Source: an uncultured Blautia sp. (GTDB lineage Bacteria; Bacillota; Clostridia; Lachnospirales; Lachnospiraceae). Taken from it: a DNA stretch of 24,715 nucleotides. The stretch lies in assembly GCA_934409175.1 (NCBI GenBank), contig CAKRVX010000023.1, forward strand, positions 1 through 24,715, read 5' to 3'. Position numbers and translations under genes: made by a program. The notes under the pieces are model-generated. The model made no database searches, had not been told where the DNA came from, and was given only the letters and a program-made list of their open reading frames with translations. Shown here one piece after another: positions 15,011 through 22,139 of the stretch (position 1 is the stretch's first letter; every line of letters starts with the position of its first letter).

Positions 15011-15493
15011 TTATTTCTGAAACTGGAAGTCTCCGCTTTTTCCACCGGTTTTCTCAACCAGATGGATTTCTGACATTACCATATGTTTGTCAATTGCTTT
15101 ACACATATCGTAGATAGTGAGAAGCGTTACCTGAACACCTGTAAGAGCCTCCATTTCTACGCCGGTCTTTCCTTCTGTTTTTACTGTGCAGAAGACTCGG
15201 ATGATCCCTTTGTCCGGTTCCAGTTCGTAGTCTACAGAACACTTCTGGATGGGAAGGGGATGACACATGGGAATAAGCTCTGAAGTACGTTTGACTCCCA
15301 TAATACCGGCCACCCGGGCTACTCCCAGAACATCGCCTTTTTTGACAGAACCTTCCTGTACGGCTGTCATGATTGCTTTTCCAACGTGAATCTCACCTGT
15401 GGCGATGGCTGTTCTCTGTGTAATATTTTTGCCGGAAACATCTACCATAACTGCGTTTCCATTTTCATCAAAGTGATTAAATCCTTGAGACAT
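15011..15493 (-). CDS. moaC: Cyclic pyranopterin monophosphate synthase
   Basis: MoaC works with MoaA to convert GTP, through 3',8-cyclo-7,8-dihydro-GTP, into cyclic pyranopterin monophosphate, the first step of molybdenum cofactor synthesis. The 160-residue length is normal. Conserved blocks are MCHPLPI (76-82), KTGVEMEAL (109-117) and [10 protein letters not shown] (128 on). His78, Glu113/Glu115, Asp129 and Lys132 match catalytic residues of the E. coli enzyme with an offset of one. AAAGGAG lies before the ATG. It is the first gene of the moaC-mogA-MOSC group and is preceded by an inverted repeat and a hairpin that may control it. Confidence 0.96.
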   Translation of the reverse strand: MSQGFNHFDENGNAVMVDVSGKNITQRTAIATGEIHVGKAIMTAVQEGSVKKGDVLGVARVAGIMGVKRTSELIPMCHPLPIQKCSVDYELEPDKGIIRVFCTVKTEGKTGVEMEALTGVQVTLLTIYDMCKAIDKHMVMSEIHLVEKTGGKSGDFQFQK

Positions 15494-15523
15494 TTAATGT
15501 TCTCCTTTCTTAAAATAAACAAA

Positions 15524-15543
15524 GGAGCATCCAAAGATGCTCC
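15524..15543 (-). terminator. Hairpin between capA and moaC, terminator-like
   Basis: GGAGCATC (15524-15531) and GATGCTCC (15536-15543) form a perfect 8-bp stem with a 4-base loop. On the minus strand it is followed by TTTGTTTATTTT. It may end the capA transcript, or form the 5' end of the moaC message if the promoter at 15548 is used. Confidence 0.6.
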
Positions 15544-15547
15544 TTAT

Positions 15548-15590
15548 ATTATATCATAGAAAATTATCCTGTAATGTTCCTATGATATAA
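15548..15590 (-). promoter_or_regulatory. Inverted repeat overlapping a possible moaC promoter
   Basis: TTATATCATAG (15549-15559) is the exact reverse complement of CTATGATATAA (15580-15590), spaced by 20 bases. On the minus strand TATAAT lies at 15548-15553, overlapping one arm. No good -35 was found. The arrangement fits a regulator binding site over a promoter. Confidence 0.45.
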
Positions 15591-15655
15591 AAAGCTCTCC
15601 AGACAGGGTATAGATATTATTTCTGACCAGATTAAATAAGTCACCTGCCTCAGGT

Positions 15656-17248
15656 TTAATTTACGGAGTCATCATAGGAACTGTCATAAGATCCGTCATC
15701 ATAAGAGCTGTCATATGAACCGTCGTCATCAGAACTGTCGTAGGATCCATCATCGTAAGAACTGTCGTAGCTGCTGTCATAAGATCCGTCATCATAGGAA
15801 TTATCATCGGAGCTTTCGTCAGTGGAAGAAGAATCCCCATCAGAAGAATTTCCGTCAGAAGAATCACTGCTGTCGGTGCTGTTTCCCACAGAGGCCTGAT
15901 ATTCCCAGGAATGAATGGATTCTGTATCTTCGACTACGTTTCCGGTAGTTTTATCAATCATGTTGCCTTCCCAGTCAAATTTTACATTCAGCAGATTGGT
16001 ATTCGTGGAAGGTTTTACATTCATGGACATGATCTCCTGAAATTTAGCTTTCAGATTTGCCAGAGTAAACTCATCTCCGATGAGATTACGCACACTGTGC
16101 TGTGATGCAAGCTCCTCTGTATAATCTGATAGCATATAAGGTCCATAGTCACCGGTATCATGATTGTAGTGCATGACCATAGGCTTTACTGTCGGAGAAA
16201 GGATTTCTATGGTACTCTTGCCGTTTAAAGTTGTTTTCTGGATAGTAAAGCTTGCCATTCCTTCCAGAAGTTCCGGCAATTCCTGCTGTGTGGAAACAAA
16301 ATTGCCCAAAGAATAAAAGACAAGTGTGCTGTGTCCCTGATCATCCGAGAGACGGCCGTAAGGCTGCAGTACATGAGGATGTCCGCCGATGATCACATCT
16401 ACACCCTGTTCCATAAGAAAAGCAGCCCATTGCTTCTCATATTCATTAGGCATTGTTTCGTCTTCGGTGCCCCAATGAGCAACAAAAATGATACAGTCGC
16501 TGACTTCTTTGGCCTTCTGAATCATGGTTGAGATTTTATCCTTGTCGAAGATGTCAATCATGTAATCATTTCCTTCTCCTGCACCGGAATTATTGGTTCC
16601 GTAGGTATAATCCAGAAATCCGATTTTGATTCCGTTGACTTCTTTTACCTTGACAGTATCTGCGTCTTCCTGTGTGGCATGAATGCCAAGAACCGGAATA
16701 TCCGGATAATTGGTACTCCAGAAATCAAGAGTGTTTTTCAGATAGTCATAACCGAAGTCATCCACATGGTTAGTGGCAGACTCTACAACATTAAATCCGG
16801 CTTTGATAATGGCGTCACCGACTTCTTCCGGAGTGGCAAAGGAAGGATAGGTGCTGACAGAGTTATGATCAGGAGCAAAAACGGTCTCCTGGTCGATCAT
16901 AGCTACATCCGCAGCCTGTACCTCCTTCAGGACATTTGCATAGATGTGATCATAATTCCATGTGCCAGAGTCGTATTCTCCGGATTCATATAATTTACTG
17001 TGATAAAGATTATCGCCTACTGCGATGACGCTTGCAGTAGAAATCTCTGGGGTTTGAGCCTCTTCCTGTGCTTCCTGTTCTTGCAATGCCGCTGCTTCTT
17101 TTGCGTCTGATTCCGGTTTGGTAATCAGACTGTGATCAAGCTGATGAATACCGAAAATAAGAATGATAAGAATAACAATGGAACAGTACAGACTGATCTT
17201 TGAGTTATTTTTTTCTCTAAAGTTTAAAGGGATATTGTTTTTTTTCAT
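15656..17248 (-). CDS. CapA-like metallophosphatase-fold protein with acidic Ser/Asp/Tyr tail
   Basis: The 530-residue protein begins with a basic N-terminus and one membrane segment (about 19-37), then a Glu/Gln-rich spacer and a PGA_cap/CapA domain (about 70-370). Visible motifs are VGDN (78-80), MIDQET (118-122), ATNHVDDFG, VAHWGTE and GGHPHVLQP, in the order of metal-binding motifs of calcineurin-like CapA proteins. CapA homologues take part in poly-gamma-glutamate capsule production, but many gut Clostridia have CapA-fold proteins without capBC; no capB or capC is nearby here. From about 455 the tail is Ser/Asp rich and then turns into YDDGSYDSS repeats. It is probably membrane-bound with the catalytic part outside. 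AAGGA precedes the start. Function in wall or capsule metabolism is an inference. Confidence 0.85.
   Translation of the reverse strand: MKKNNIPLNFREKNNSKISLYCSIVILIILIFGIHQLDHSLITKPESDAKEAAALQEQEAQEEAQTPEISTASVIAVGDNLYHSKLYESGEYDSGTWNYDHIYANVLKEVQAADVAMIDQETVFAPDHNSVSTYPSFATPEEVGDAIIKAGFNVVESATNHVDDFGYDYLKNTLDFWSTNYPDIPVLGIHATQEDADTVKVKEVNGIKIGFLDYTYGTNNSGAGEGNDYMIDIFDKDKISTMIQKAKEVSDCIIFVAHWGTEDETMPNEYEKQWAAFLMEQGVDVIIGGHPHVLQPYGRLSDDQGHSTLVFYSLGNFVSTQQELPELLEGMASFTIQKTTLNGKSTIEILSPTVKPMVMHYNHDTGDYGPYMLSDYTEELASQHSVRNLIGDEFTLANLKAKFQEIMSMNVKPSTNTNLLNVKFDWEGNMIDKTTGNVVEDTESIHSWEYQASVGNSTDSSDSSDGNSSDGDSSSTDESSDDNSYDDGSYDSSYDSSYDDGSYDSSDDDGSYDSSYDDGSYDSSYDDSVN
15665..15815 (-). repeat. Low-complexity coding repeat in the CapA-like tail
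   Basis: Imperfect units of about 24-27 bases encode YDDGSYDSS-type peptides. They are coding repeats at the 3' end of the gene and likely to vary in number by slippage. Confidence 0.7.
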
Positions 17249-17344
17249 AAAATCAATCCTTCAACATGATGTTGTGTAATCAAAATTTTTCCGATATCAG
17301 ATAACCGGAAATATATCACTTCATTATAACAAATTTCATGTCTT

Positions 17345-17361
17345 AAAGAAAGAATTTCTTT
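17345..17361. promoter_or_regulatory. Small inverted repeat upstream of the MarR-type gene
   Basis: AAAGAAA (17345-17351) and TTTCTTT (17355-17361) are exact inverted copies with a 3-base gap, 10 bases before the -35 of the regulator gene. It could be an operator. On the minus strand a possible capA -10 (TATAAT at 17323-17328) lies next to it. Confidence 0.35.
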
Positions 17362-17371
17362 TAAAAATGTT

Positions 17372-17400
17372 TTGTACGGCAAATTGATTTAGTGTATAAT
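17372..17400 (+). promoter_or_regulatory. Promoter of the MarR-type regulator
   Basis: TTGTAC (17372-17377), a 17-base spacer and TATAAT (17395-17400) form a strong promoter. The spacer includes AAATTGATTT, a small palindrome that could be a repressor contact. Confidence 0.75.
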
Positions 17401-17433
17401 GTAGCTATGAGCGTAAAAAAGGGGGAGAACCGG

Positions 17434-17874
17434 ATGAACCATTATGAAGCAATCAATGATGTGCTTGTCCATTTATTTAATGAAATTCTGGATCTGGAAG
17501 AGAGGGCATTGATCACGCCTGAATATAAAGATATTTCCGTAAACGATATGCACATTATTGATGCAGTGGGAATTCAGGATCAGAAAAATATGTCCACAGT
17601 GGCCAGGACATTGGGAGTGACAGTAGGGACGCTGACCATTGCTGTGAACAATCTCGTAAAAAAGGGGTATATTCAACGTATGCGAAGCCAGGAGGATCGA
17701 AGAGTAGTGCTGATTTCACTTACTGATAAGGGAGAGAAAGCATACCGTCACCATCATGATTTTCACGAGAAAATGGTACTGGCTGTCCTGAAGGACCTGA
17801 ATGTGGAGGAAACAGAAGCCCTGACGGAGGCTCTGATCAAACTGCAGAAATTTTTCAGAAGCTACCAGGTATAG
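17434..17874 (+). CDS. MarR family regulator, FabT-like
   Basis: The ATG at 17434, behind GGGGGAG, gives 146 residues; the ATG at 17392 overlaps the promoter and is rejected. A central winged helix-turn-helix is clear: MSTVARTLGVTVGTLTIAVN, NLVKKGYIQRMRSQEDRRVV and SLTDKGEKA. The N-terminus (NHYEAINDVLVHLFNEILDL ... KDISVNDMHIIDAVG) and the H-HH-FHEKMV stretch resemble FabT, the repressor of fatty-acid synthesis genes in streptococci and relatives. In those species fabT usually lies in the fab cluster; here it stands alone beside DUF885, so its targets are unclear. It converges with the DUF885 gene and the two overlap by 13 bases. Confidence 0.85.
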   Translation: MNHYEAINDVLVHLFNEILDLEERALITPEYKDISVNDMHIIDAVGIQDQKNMSTVARTLGVTVGTLTIAVNNLVKKGYIQRMRSQEDRRVVLISLTDKGEKAYRHHHDFHEKMVLAVLKDLNVEETEALTEALIKLQKFFRSYQV

Positions 17875-17889
17875 GTAGCTTCTTTTTTT
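17858..17889 (+). terminator. Terminator shared by two overlapping gene ends
   Basis: GAAGCTACC (17858-17866) and GGTAGCTTC (17874-17882) form a 9-bp stem with a 7-base loop followed by seven T residues. The stem contains the stop codon of the MarR gene (17872-17874) and the last codons and stop (17862-17864) of the DUF885 gene. Confidence 0.9.
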
Positions 17890-19631
17890 ATATATTTTTC
17901 CAGAACAGGAAACTGTACAGGTCCGATTTCCAGAATCCTGCGATGAAAATCTTTCAGATTAAAATTTTTTCCCGCTTTTTGCTGATAACTGTTTTTCAGA
18001 TCCAGAAAATTGAGATATCCCCAGTAGTATTTCAGATAATTTCCTGGTGTTTCCATAATATACTGGTAGATTTCGGTGACTGTAGAAGTACTGGTAATTC
18101 CGAAGGCTTTAAGAAAAACTGCGGTTTGTGCCTGATCCCAGCCGTGGTAATGGATTCCGATGTCGATGAGAGAGTAAATACACAGATTCATGCTGCGGTT
18201 TAGCCATGCAAGGATTGCTGCGCTAGTGGCAGCCCTGGAACCGGCATCAGGCATGAGGTCAGCTGCATATCTGTAAGCGTAAGATTCTACGTAGGTAGCC
18301 CAGCCTTCTACATAACCGGGAGAAGTGATCAGATAACGAATATTAGAAGGTCTGCTTCTGGCAAAAAAAACGGTTTGATACAGATGACCTGGAAATCCTT
18401 CATGTGCCAGAGTTCCGAAAAGCTCCAGGCTGGTGGTACGTTCTGATTCATTAATATAAATCACATTTGGGATTCCAGTGTCAATGGGCGGAGTAAGGTA
18501 AAAAGCAGGACTCAGAAACTTTTTCATAGAAGGGTGCACATACCGAATTTCATAGGAAACGTCTTTCAGTGCAGGAAAATCCTCTGCCATAAGAGAAGGG
18601 AGCTTTTCCAGCATCTGGACTGGTGTGAGAATAATGGCATTGGAATATCTGTTCATGGAAGAGATTATGGAGGAATCTTCCTGAAGTAGTGAACGAATCT
18701 GTTTATAATCTTTCAGAAGCTGTGTGGAAAGACGCTGCTCTATCTGGTTTACGGGAACGTAAGAACCGGTCTGGGTCTTCAGAAGATAGAGATAGTATTC
18801 TCTGCCGCCGGGAAAATATGCCAGTCCTTTGTTGTTTTTACCGGTTCCCCGAAGTTTTTCCAGTCCGGTAATCAGTTCCTGATAGGCAGGAATAACCTGT
18901 TGCAGAATCAGCTTGTGGTGCCAGGCACATAGTTTTTTGCAATCCGTTTCTTTTAACTGGTTGAAGGATTGAAGTTTCTGGGCAAAAATCTCATCTATGT
19001 AATTGGAATCGGGATCCTGGATAAAAGATCTGCACTGAGTAAGGATACGGTCCAGGGATGCATCACTCATAAAGAGTCCGGCTTGTGATTTTTTTTTCTC
19101 CAGTTCCAGAATACTTTGAAAATATGGTCTTATCGTACCAAGAAGTTTCAGATAATCGGAGATATCTTCCTTTGTGTAGAAGGCGTATTCCGCCAGGAGG
19201 ACAGGAAGCTGTGCCTGAATGCCGAGACTGGCACCTAATGGTTCATCCAGAAGATAATTTTCTCCCAATGTACTGTGCGTGTGAAAATATAAAAGCAGCA
19301 TATCCAGGGTCAGCTGATTTTCTTCGGAAAGCTTCGAGTAGGCGAAACTTTTCAGTGTTTTTTCGTAATCAGCGCAAAGTTTGGCAGTTTTCTGAAAATC
19401 AGTGTTTACTGTACCCAAGGAAATATCATCGGTGGAAATCCCCAGAGAAGCAGGATCCGCCAGAGTATAGTGAAGAGAAAGTGCACTGCCGGAGACTTCC
19501 GACCGGAACAGTTTTTGAGTAAAAGCTTCGAAACGTGAATTCTCAGTAAAAGGATACTCAGATAAGCAGCCCAGACCAAGTCCCAGACAAAAGACCAGGC
19601 AAAGGGCGATGATTCTTTTCAGGATCTTCAT
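17862..19631 (-). CDS. DUF885 family protein, probable secreted metallopeptidase-like enzyme
   Basis: The start is placed at ATG 19631 because the sequence then begins with a proper signal region (MKILKRIIALCLVFCLGLGLGC). A cysteine at 22 could be lipidated, although GLGC is a poor lipobox. The 590-residue protein has the DUF885 hallmarks: HEGFPGH at 410-416 and EGWATYVES at 442-450, both resembling metal-binding motifs of gluzincin peptidases, and a largely helical body. The family is widespread in Gram-positive bacteria, and a peptidase role is assumed from the motifs. It is probably outside the membrane, acting on peptides or wall material. It is divergent from trxB and convergent with the MarR gene. 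GAGG precedes the start only weakly. Confidence 0.88.
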   Translation of the reverse strand: MKILKRIIALCLVFCLGLGLGCLSEYPFTENSRFEAFTQKLFRSEVSGSALSLHYTLADPASLGISTDDISLGTVNTDFQKTAKLCADYEKTLKSFAYSKLSEENQLTLDMLLLYFHTHSTLGENYLLDEPLGASLGIQAQLPVLLAEYAFYTKEDISDYLKLLGTIRPYFQSILELEKKKSQAGLFMSDASLDRILTQCRSFIQDPDSNYIDEIFAQKLQSFNQLKETDCKKLCAWHHKLILQQVIPAYQELITGLEKLRGTGKNNKGLAYFPGGREYYLYLLKTQTGSYVPVNQIEQRLSTQLLKDYKQIRSLLQEDSSIISSMNRYSNAIILTPVQMLEKLPSLMAEDFPALKDVSYEIRYVHPSMKKFLSPAFYLTPPIDTGIPNVIYINESERTTSLELFGTLAHEGFPGHLYQTVFFARSRPSNIRYLITSPGYVEGWATYVESYAYRYAADLMPDAGSRAATSAAILAWLNRSMNLCIYSLIDIGIHYHGWDQAQTAVFLKAFGITSTSTVTEIYQYIMETPGNYLKYYWGYLNFLDLKNSYQQKAGKNFNLKDFHRRILEIGPVQFPVLEKYIKKEATYTW

Positions 19632-19662
19632 ACAAACCTCAGAGGCTGTTTTTACTATCTTA

Positions 19663-19691
19663 TTGGAAAAGGGGAAGGAGTATGCTATCAT
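19663..19691 (+). promoter_or_regulatory. Probable trxB promoter
   Basis: TTGGAA (19663-19668), a 17-base spacer and TATCAT (19686-19691) lie about 60 bases before the start codon. Confidence 0.55.
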
Positions 19692-19754
19692 AGTTCATGG
19701 TGAAAATTGTAAAGATTAAAAGCTGCAATGAGAGCGGTTGAGGAGGTACATAAA

Positions 19755-20678
19755 ATGTCAGAGATTTATGATATAGCGATTCTGGGAGCAGGACCGGCAG
19801 GAATCAGTGCTGCAATCTATGCGGCACGGGGCAGGCTGAAAACTTTATGGTTGGACAAACAGTTTACAGAAGGCGGACAGATTCTTAATACGTATGAGGT
19901 GGATAATTATCCGGGACTTCCGGGAATCAGCGGAATGGACCTGGGAGAAGCTTTTGGAAAACATGCAGAGAAACTGGGAATTGCTCCTGTTCGCGAGAAT
20001 GTAGTTTCTGTGGAGGATATGGGTGCCGAGAAGATCATACGCACCAAAAAGAATGAATACAGGGCAAGAACTGTAGTATTTGCCTGTGGAGCCAGCCACA
20101 GAATGTTGGATATCCCGGGGGAGCAGGAATTTTCCGGAATGGGAGTTTCTTATTGTGCTACCTGTGACGGGGCATTTTTTAAGGACAAGACAGCCGTGGT
20201 AGTTGGCGGGGGGAATATTGCAGCAGAGGATGCACTTTTTCTGTCAAAAATTTGTCGAAAGGTTTATGTGATTCACAGGCGTAATACTCTTCGCGCGGAT
20301 CAGATTCTTCAGGACAACCTGGCTTCTGTGGAAAATATCGAAATGATATGGGACAGCGTGGCTGTGGAGATACAGGGAACAGACAGTGTGACAGGATTGA
20401 AAATACGGAATGTAAATGATAACAGTGAGTCTGTGATCAGTACAGATGGTGTGTTTATTGCAGTTGGTATCATTCCAAATACAGAGAAATTTAAAGAAGT
20501 GGTGCCGCTGGATGAGGAGGGTTATATCGTTGCAGGTGAAGAAGGAATTACCGGAGCACCGGGAATCTTTGCGGCGGGAGATATTCGCACCAAGGCACTC
20601 AGACAGGTAGTCACAGCAGTGGCAGATGGGGCAAACGCTGTAATTTCCGCGCAGAATTATCTTCTGAGAAACAGATAA
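19755..20678 (+). CDS. trxB: Thioredoxin reductase
   Basis: The ATG at 19755 follows GAGGAGG with good spacing and gives 307 residues, the usual length of the small bacterial enzyme. FAD-binding GAGPAG occurs at the start, the redox centre CATC is at 134-137 (YCATCDGAFF), NADPH-binding GGGNIAAEDA follows, and the FAD-binding end reads GIFAAGDIRTK. The enzyme passes electrons from NADPH to thioredoxin in the cytoplasm. No trxA is adjacent; it must be elsewhere, or the protein may serve other small redox partners. It is transcribed alone, ending at a strong terminator. Together with the PerR/rubrerythrin region it belongs to the oxidative-stress functions of the window, though no PerR-like box is seen here. 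Confidence 0.94.
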   Translation: MSEIYDIAILGAGPAGISAAIYAARGRLKTLWLDKQFTEGGQILNTYEVDNYPGLPGISGMDLGEAFGKHAEKLGIAPVRENVVSVEDMGAEKIIRTKKNEYRARTVVFACGASHRMLDIPGEQEFSGMGVSYCATCDGAFFKDKTAVVVGGGNIAAEDALFLSKICRKVYVIHRRNTLRADQILQDNLASVENIEMIWDSVAVEIQGTDSVTGLKIRNVNDNSESVISTDGVFIAVGIIPNTEKFKEVVPLDEEGYIVAGEEGITGAPGIFAAGDIRTKALRQVVTAVADGANAVISAQNYLLRNR

Positions 20679-20684
20679 AAACAG

Positions 20685-20758
20685 AGAACTGTTTACAGGA
20701 AATCGTATAGTCTGAATGGCAGACTGTAAGTGAAAATACTGTGAACAGTTCTTTTTTT
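20685..20758 (+). terminator. Terminator of trxB
   Basis: A stem of about 14 bp, AGAACTGTTTACAG (20685-20698) with CTGTGAACAGTTCT (20739-20752), includes one G-U pair and encloses an inner hairpin AGTCTG/CAGACT. A T tract follows. Confidence 0.88.
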
Positions 20759-20760
20759 AT

Positions 20761-20827
20761 TTGACAAATCTTTTTTCTTATGTTAACATACAAAACTATG
20801 TAACAAAATGTAACAAATATGTAACAA
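20761..20827 (+). promoter_or_regulatory. Promoter with WalR-type TGTAAC repeats before the NlpC/P60 gene
   Basis: TTGACA (20761-20766), 17 bases, then TAACAT (20784-20789). Downstream lie three TGTAAC copies at 20799-20804, 20809-20814 and 20820-20825. The last two are separated by exactly 5 bases, matching the WalR consensus TGTWAH-N5-TGTWAH. The first pair is separated by 4. TGTTAA at 20781-20786 is a fourth half-site over the -10. Confidence 0.65.
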
Positions 20828-20845
20828 TTTTAGAGAGGAATATTC

Positions 20846-21544
20846 ATGAGAAATAAGATAAAGAAAATAATACTTGCAACAGTGATCAGCACTATAGTCT
20901 GTGTACCAGCTCAGGGAGTATGGGCAGCGGAGACAGAGGTTGCAGAGCTTTTCTCTGATGGAAGTGATGTAACGGAGAGCAATAGCAATGTATCTGAAAG
21001 TGAGATTTCTGATTCAGAGGATGCAACAGGCAGTGTGAGCGCATTTGCCAGCGCATTGGCAAAGCAGACAGAGGAACAAACTCAAGAGTACATGGAAAAA
21101 GAGGAAGAAGCTGCACAGATCAGAGAAGAACGCCGGGTAGAGGAGGCGAAGAAAAAGGCAGCAGAAGAAGCCGAAGCACAACGTGTGGCGAAGAGACAGG
21201 AACTGATAAACTTCGCATTACAGTTTGAGGGAAATCCATATGTATATGGTGGGACAAGTCTGACAAACGGTGCAGACTGCTCCGGATTTGTAATGTCTGT
21301 GTTTGCAAACTTCGGATACAGCCTTCCACGTGTGGCAGCAGATCAGTGTGCTGCTTCCACTAAGAAAGATGTAAGCCAGATCGAACCTGGAGATCTGGTA
21401 TTTTATGGAAATGGATATGTAGATCATGTGGCACTTTATATTGGAGATGGAAAGATCATTCATGCCAGCGGTGCTGCTACAGGAATCAAGATTTCCAATT
21501 ATGATTATCAGCAGCCGGCAGCGATCGGAACATTTATGGAATAA
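20846..21544 (+). CDS. Secreted NlpC/P60 peptidoglycan hydrolase
   Basis: The 232-residue protein has a signal peptide (1-27, cut after VWA-A), a Ser/Asp/Glu-rich linker, a long charged coiled-coil (about 68-120, EEEAAQIREERRVEEAKKKA) and a C-terminal NlpC/P60 domain. The catalytic Cys145 (GADCSGFVMSVF), His194 (VDHVALYIG) and His206 (IIHASG) are present. The enzyme should cut peptide stems of peptidoglycan outside the cell. AGAGAGGA precedes ATG 20846. The promoter has TGTAAC repeats like the WalR box that controls wall hydrolases such as CwlO and LytE in Bacillus, which fits a growth-linked hydrolase. A strong terminator follows, into whose downstream flank a group II intron has inserted. 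Confidence 0.92.
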   Translation: MRNKIKKIILATVISTIVCVPAQGVWAAETEVAELFSDGSDVTESNSNVSESEISDSEDATGSVSAFASALAKQTEEQTQEYMEKEEEAAQIREERRVEEAKKKAAEEAEAQRVAKRQELINFALQFEGNPYVYGGTSLTNGADCSGFVMSVFANFGYSLPRVAADQCAASTKKDVSQIEPGDLVFYGNGYVDHVALYIGDGKIIHASGAATGIKISNYDYQQPAAIGTFME

Positions 21545-21565
21545 TAGAGATACAGAATACAAAAG

Positions 21566-21620
21566 AAGTCCTTATCTGTTATGGTACCTTGGATGGGTAA
21601 CAGCGGATAAGGACTTTTTT
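21566..21620 (+). terminator. Terminator of the NlpC/P60 gene
   Basis: AAGTCCTTATC (21566-21576) pairs with GATAAGGACTT (21606-21616), extended inward by CTGTTA/TAACAG, and ends in six T residues (21615-21620). It stands 4 bases before the intron start at 21625. Confidence 0.92.
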
Positions 21621-21624
21621 ATGC

Positions 21625-22106
21625 GTGTGCGCCTGGCGGCGCACGTTTCTAACGGGTTAAAGTCCCGAATCCACCCGGTAGTGGGAAGGATATAGCCGAA
21701 GGCAAGGGTGTCCACCGTGAGGCGGAATCTGAAGGAAGCTGGATGTGAGGAACATACTAACTCATGGGCAAATCTCTGGTTTGACGAACAGAAATCTCCT
21801 ATGAGGTTATGCATGAAGAACAACATAGATGACATCAATGGATGGCTCTATCACAGAATACGTATGTGTATATGGAAACAGTGGAAGAAACCGAGGACGA
21901 AATATAAGAATCTAGTCAAACTGGGAATTCCAGAACACTATGCGACAACAATAGCAAACAGTCGCAGAAAGTATTGGTATATCAGTAATAAAAAAGCTGT
22001 GATTTGGGCGCTGAATAAAGAAAGACTGATAAACAGTGGCTTTTACGATTTAGCCACAGCCTATCAGTCTGTGCACGTCAACTATTGAAACCGCCTCCTA
22101 CTCGAT
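21625..22106 (+). mobile_element. Degenerate group IIC intron, internally deleted
   Basis: The 5' end GTGTGCGCC and the following 180 bases resemble a group IIC intron: blocks AAGTCCCGAA, GGCAAGGGTGTCC, GGAATCTGAAGGAAGC and CTATGAGG occur in the order I remember for the Oceanobacillus iheyensis intron. Its RNA then breaks off and joins a maturase fragment. After the stop codon the sequence passes directly from GAAACCGC to CTCCTACTCGAT, the usual intron 3' end, so domain V is missing. About 480 bases remain of an expected 1.8-2 kb. Group IIC introns favour sites just after terminators, and this one begins 4 bases after the T run. Splicing or mobility is not expected. Boundaries are approximate. 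Confidence 0.85.
21813..22088 (+). pseudogene. Group II intron reverse transcriptase/maturase, C-terminal remnant
   Basis: The frame reads INGWLYHRIRMCIWKQWKKP, KLGIPEHYATTIANSRRKYW and ALNKERLINSGFYDLATAY, the maturase-specific (X/thumb-like) domain of intron-encoded proteins. About 90 residues remain of roughly 420-600. All reverse transcriptase blocks, including YxDD, are missing. The 35 upstream codons in the same frame are intron RNA, not protein. Confidence 0.85.
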
Positions 22107-22139
22107 TTCTTCGGGCAGGAATGACAGGTTTTTAGTCGT

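Noticed and set aside
13188..15493. TatD and the molybdenum genes as one functional operon
   Set aside because: They share a strand and could be co-transcribed, but there is a 61-base gap and no functional link; I keep them separate.
15665..15815. Repeats as a CRISPR array
   Set aside because: Units are imperfect, have no spacers, and are in frame with the CapA-like protein.
21708..21812. N-terminal part of the frame leading into the maturase remnant
   Set aside because: This segment is the conserved 5' intron RNA (GGAATCTGAAGGAAGC region), open in frame by chance.
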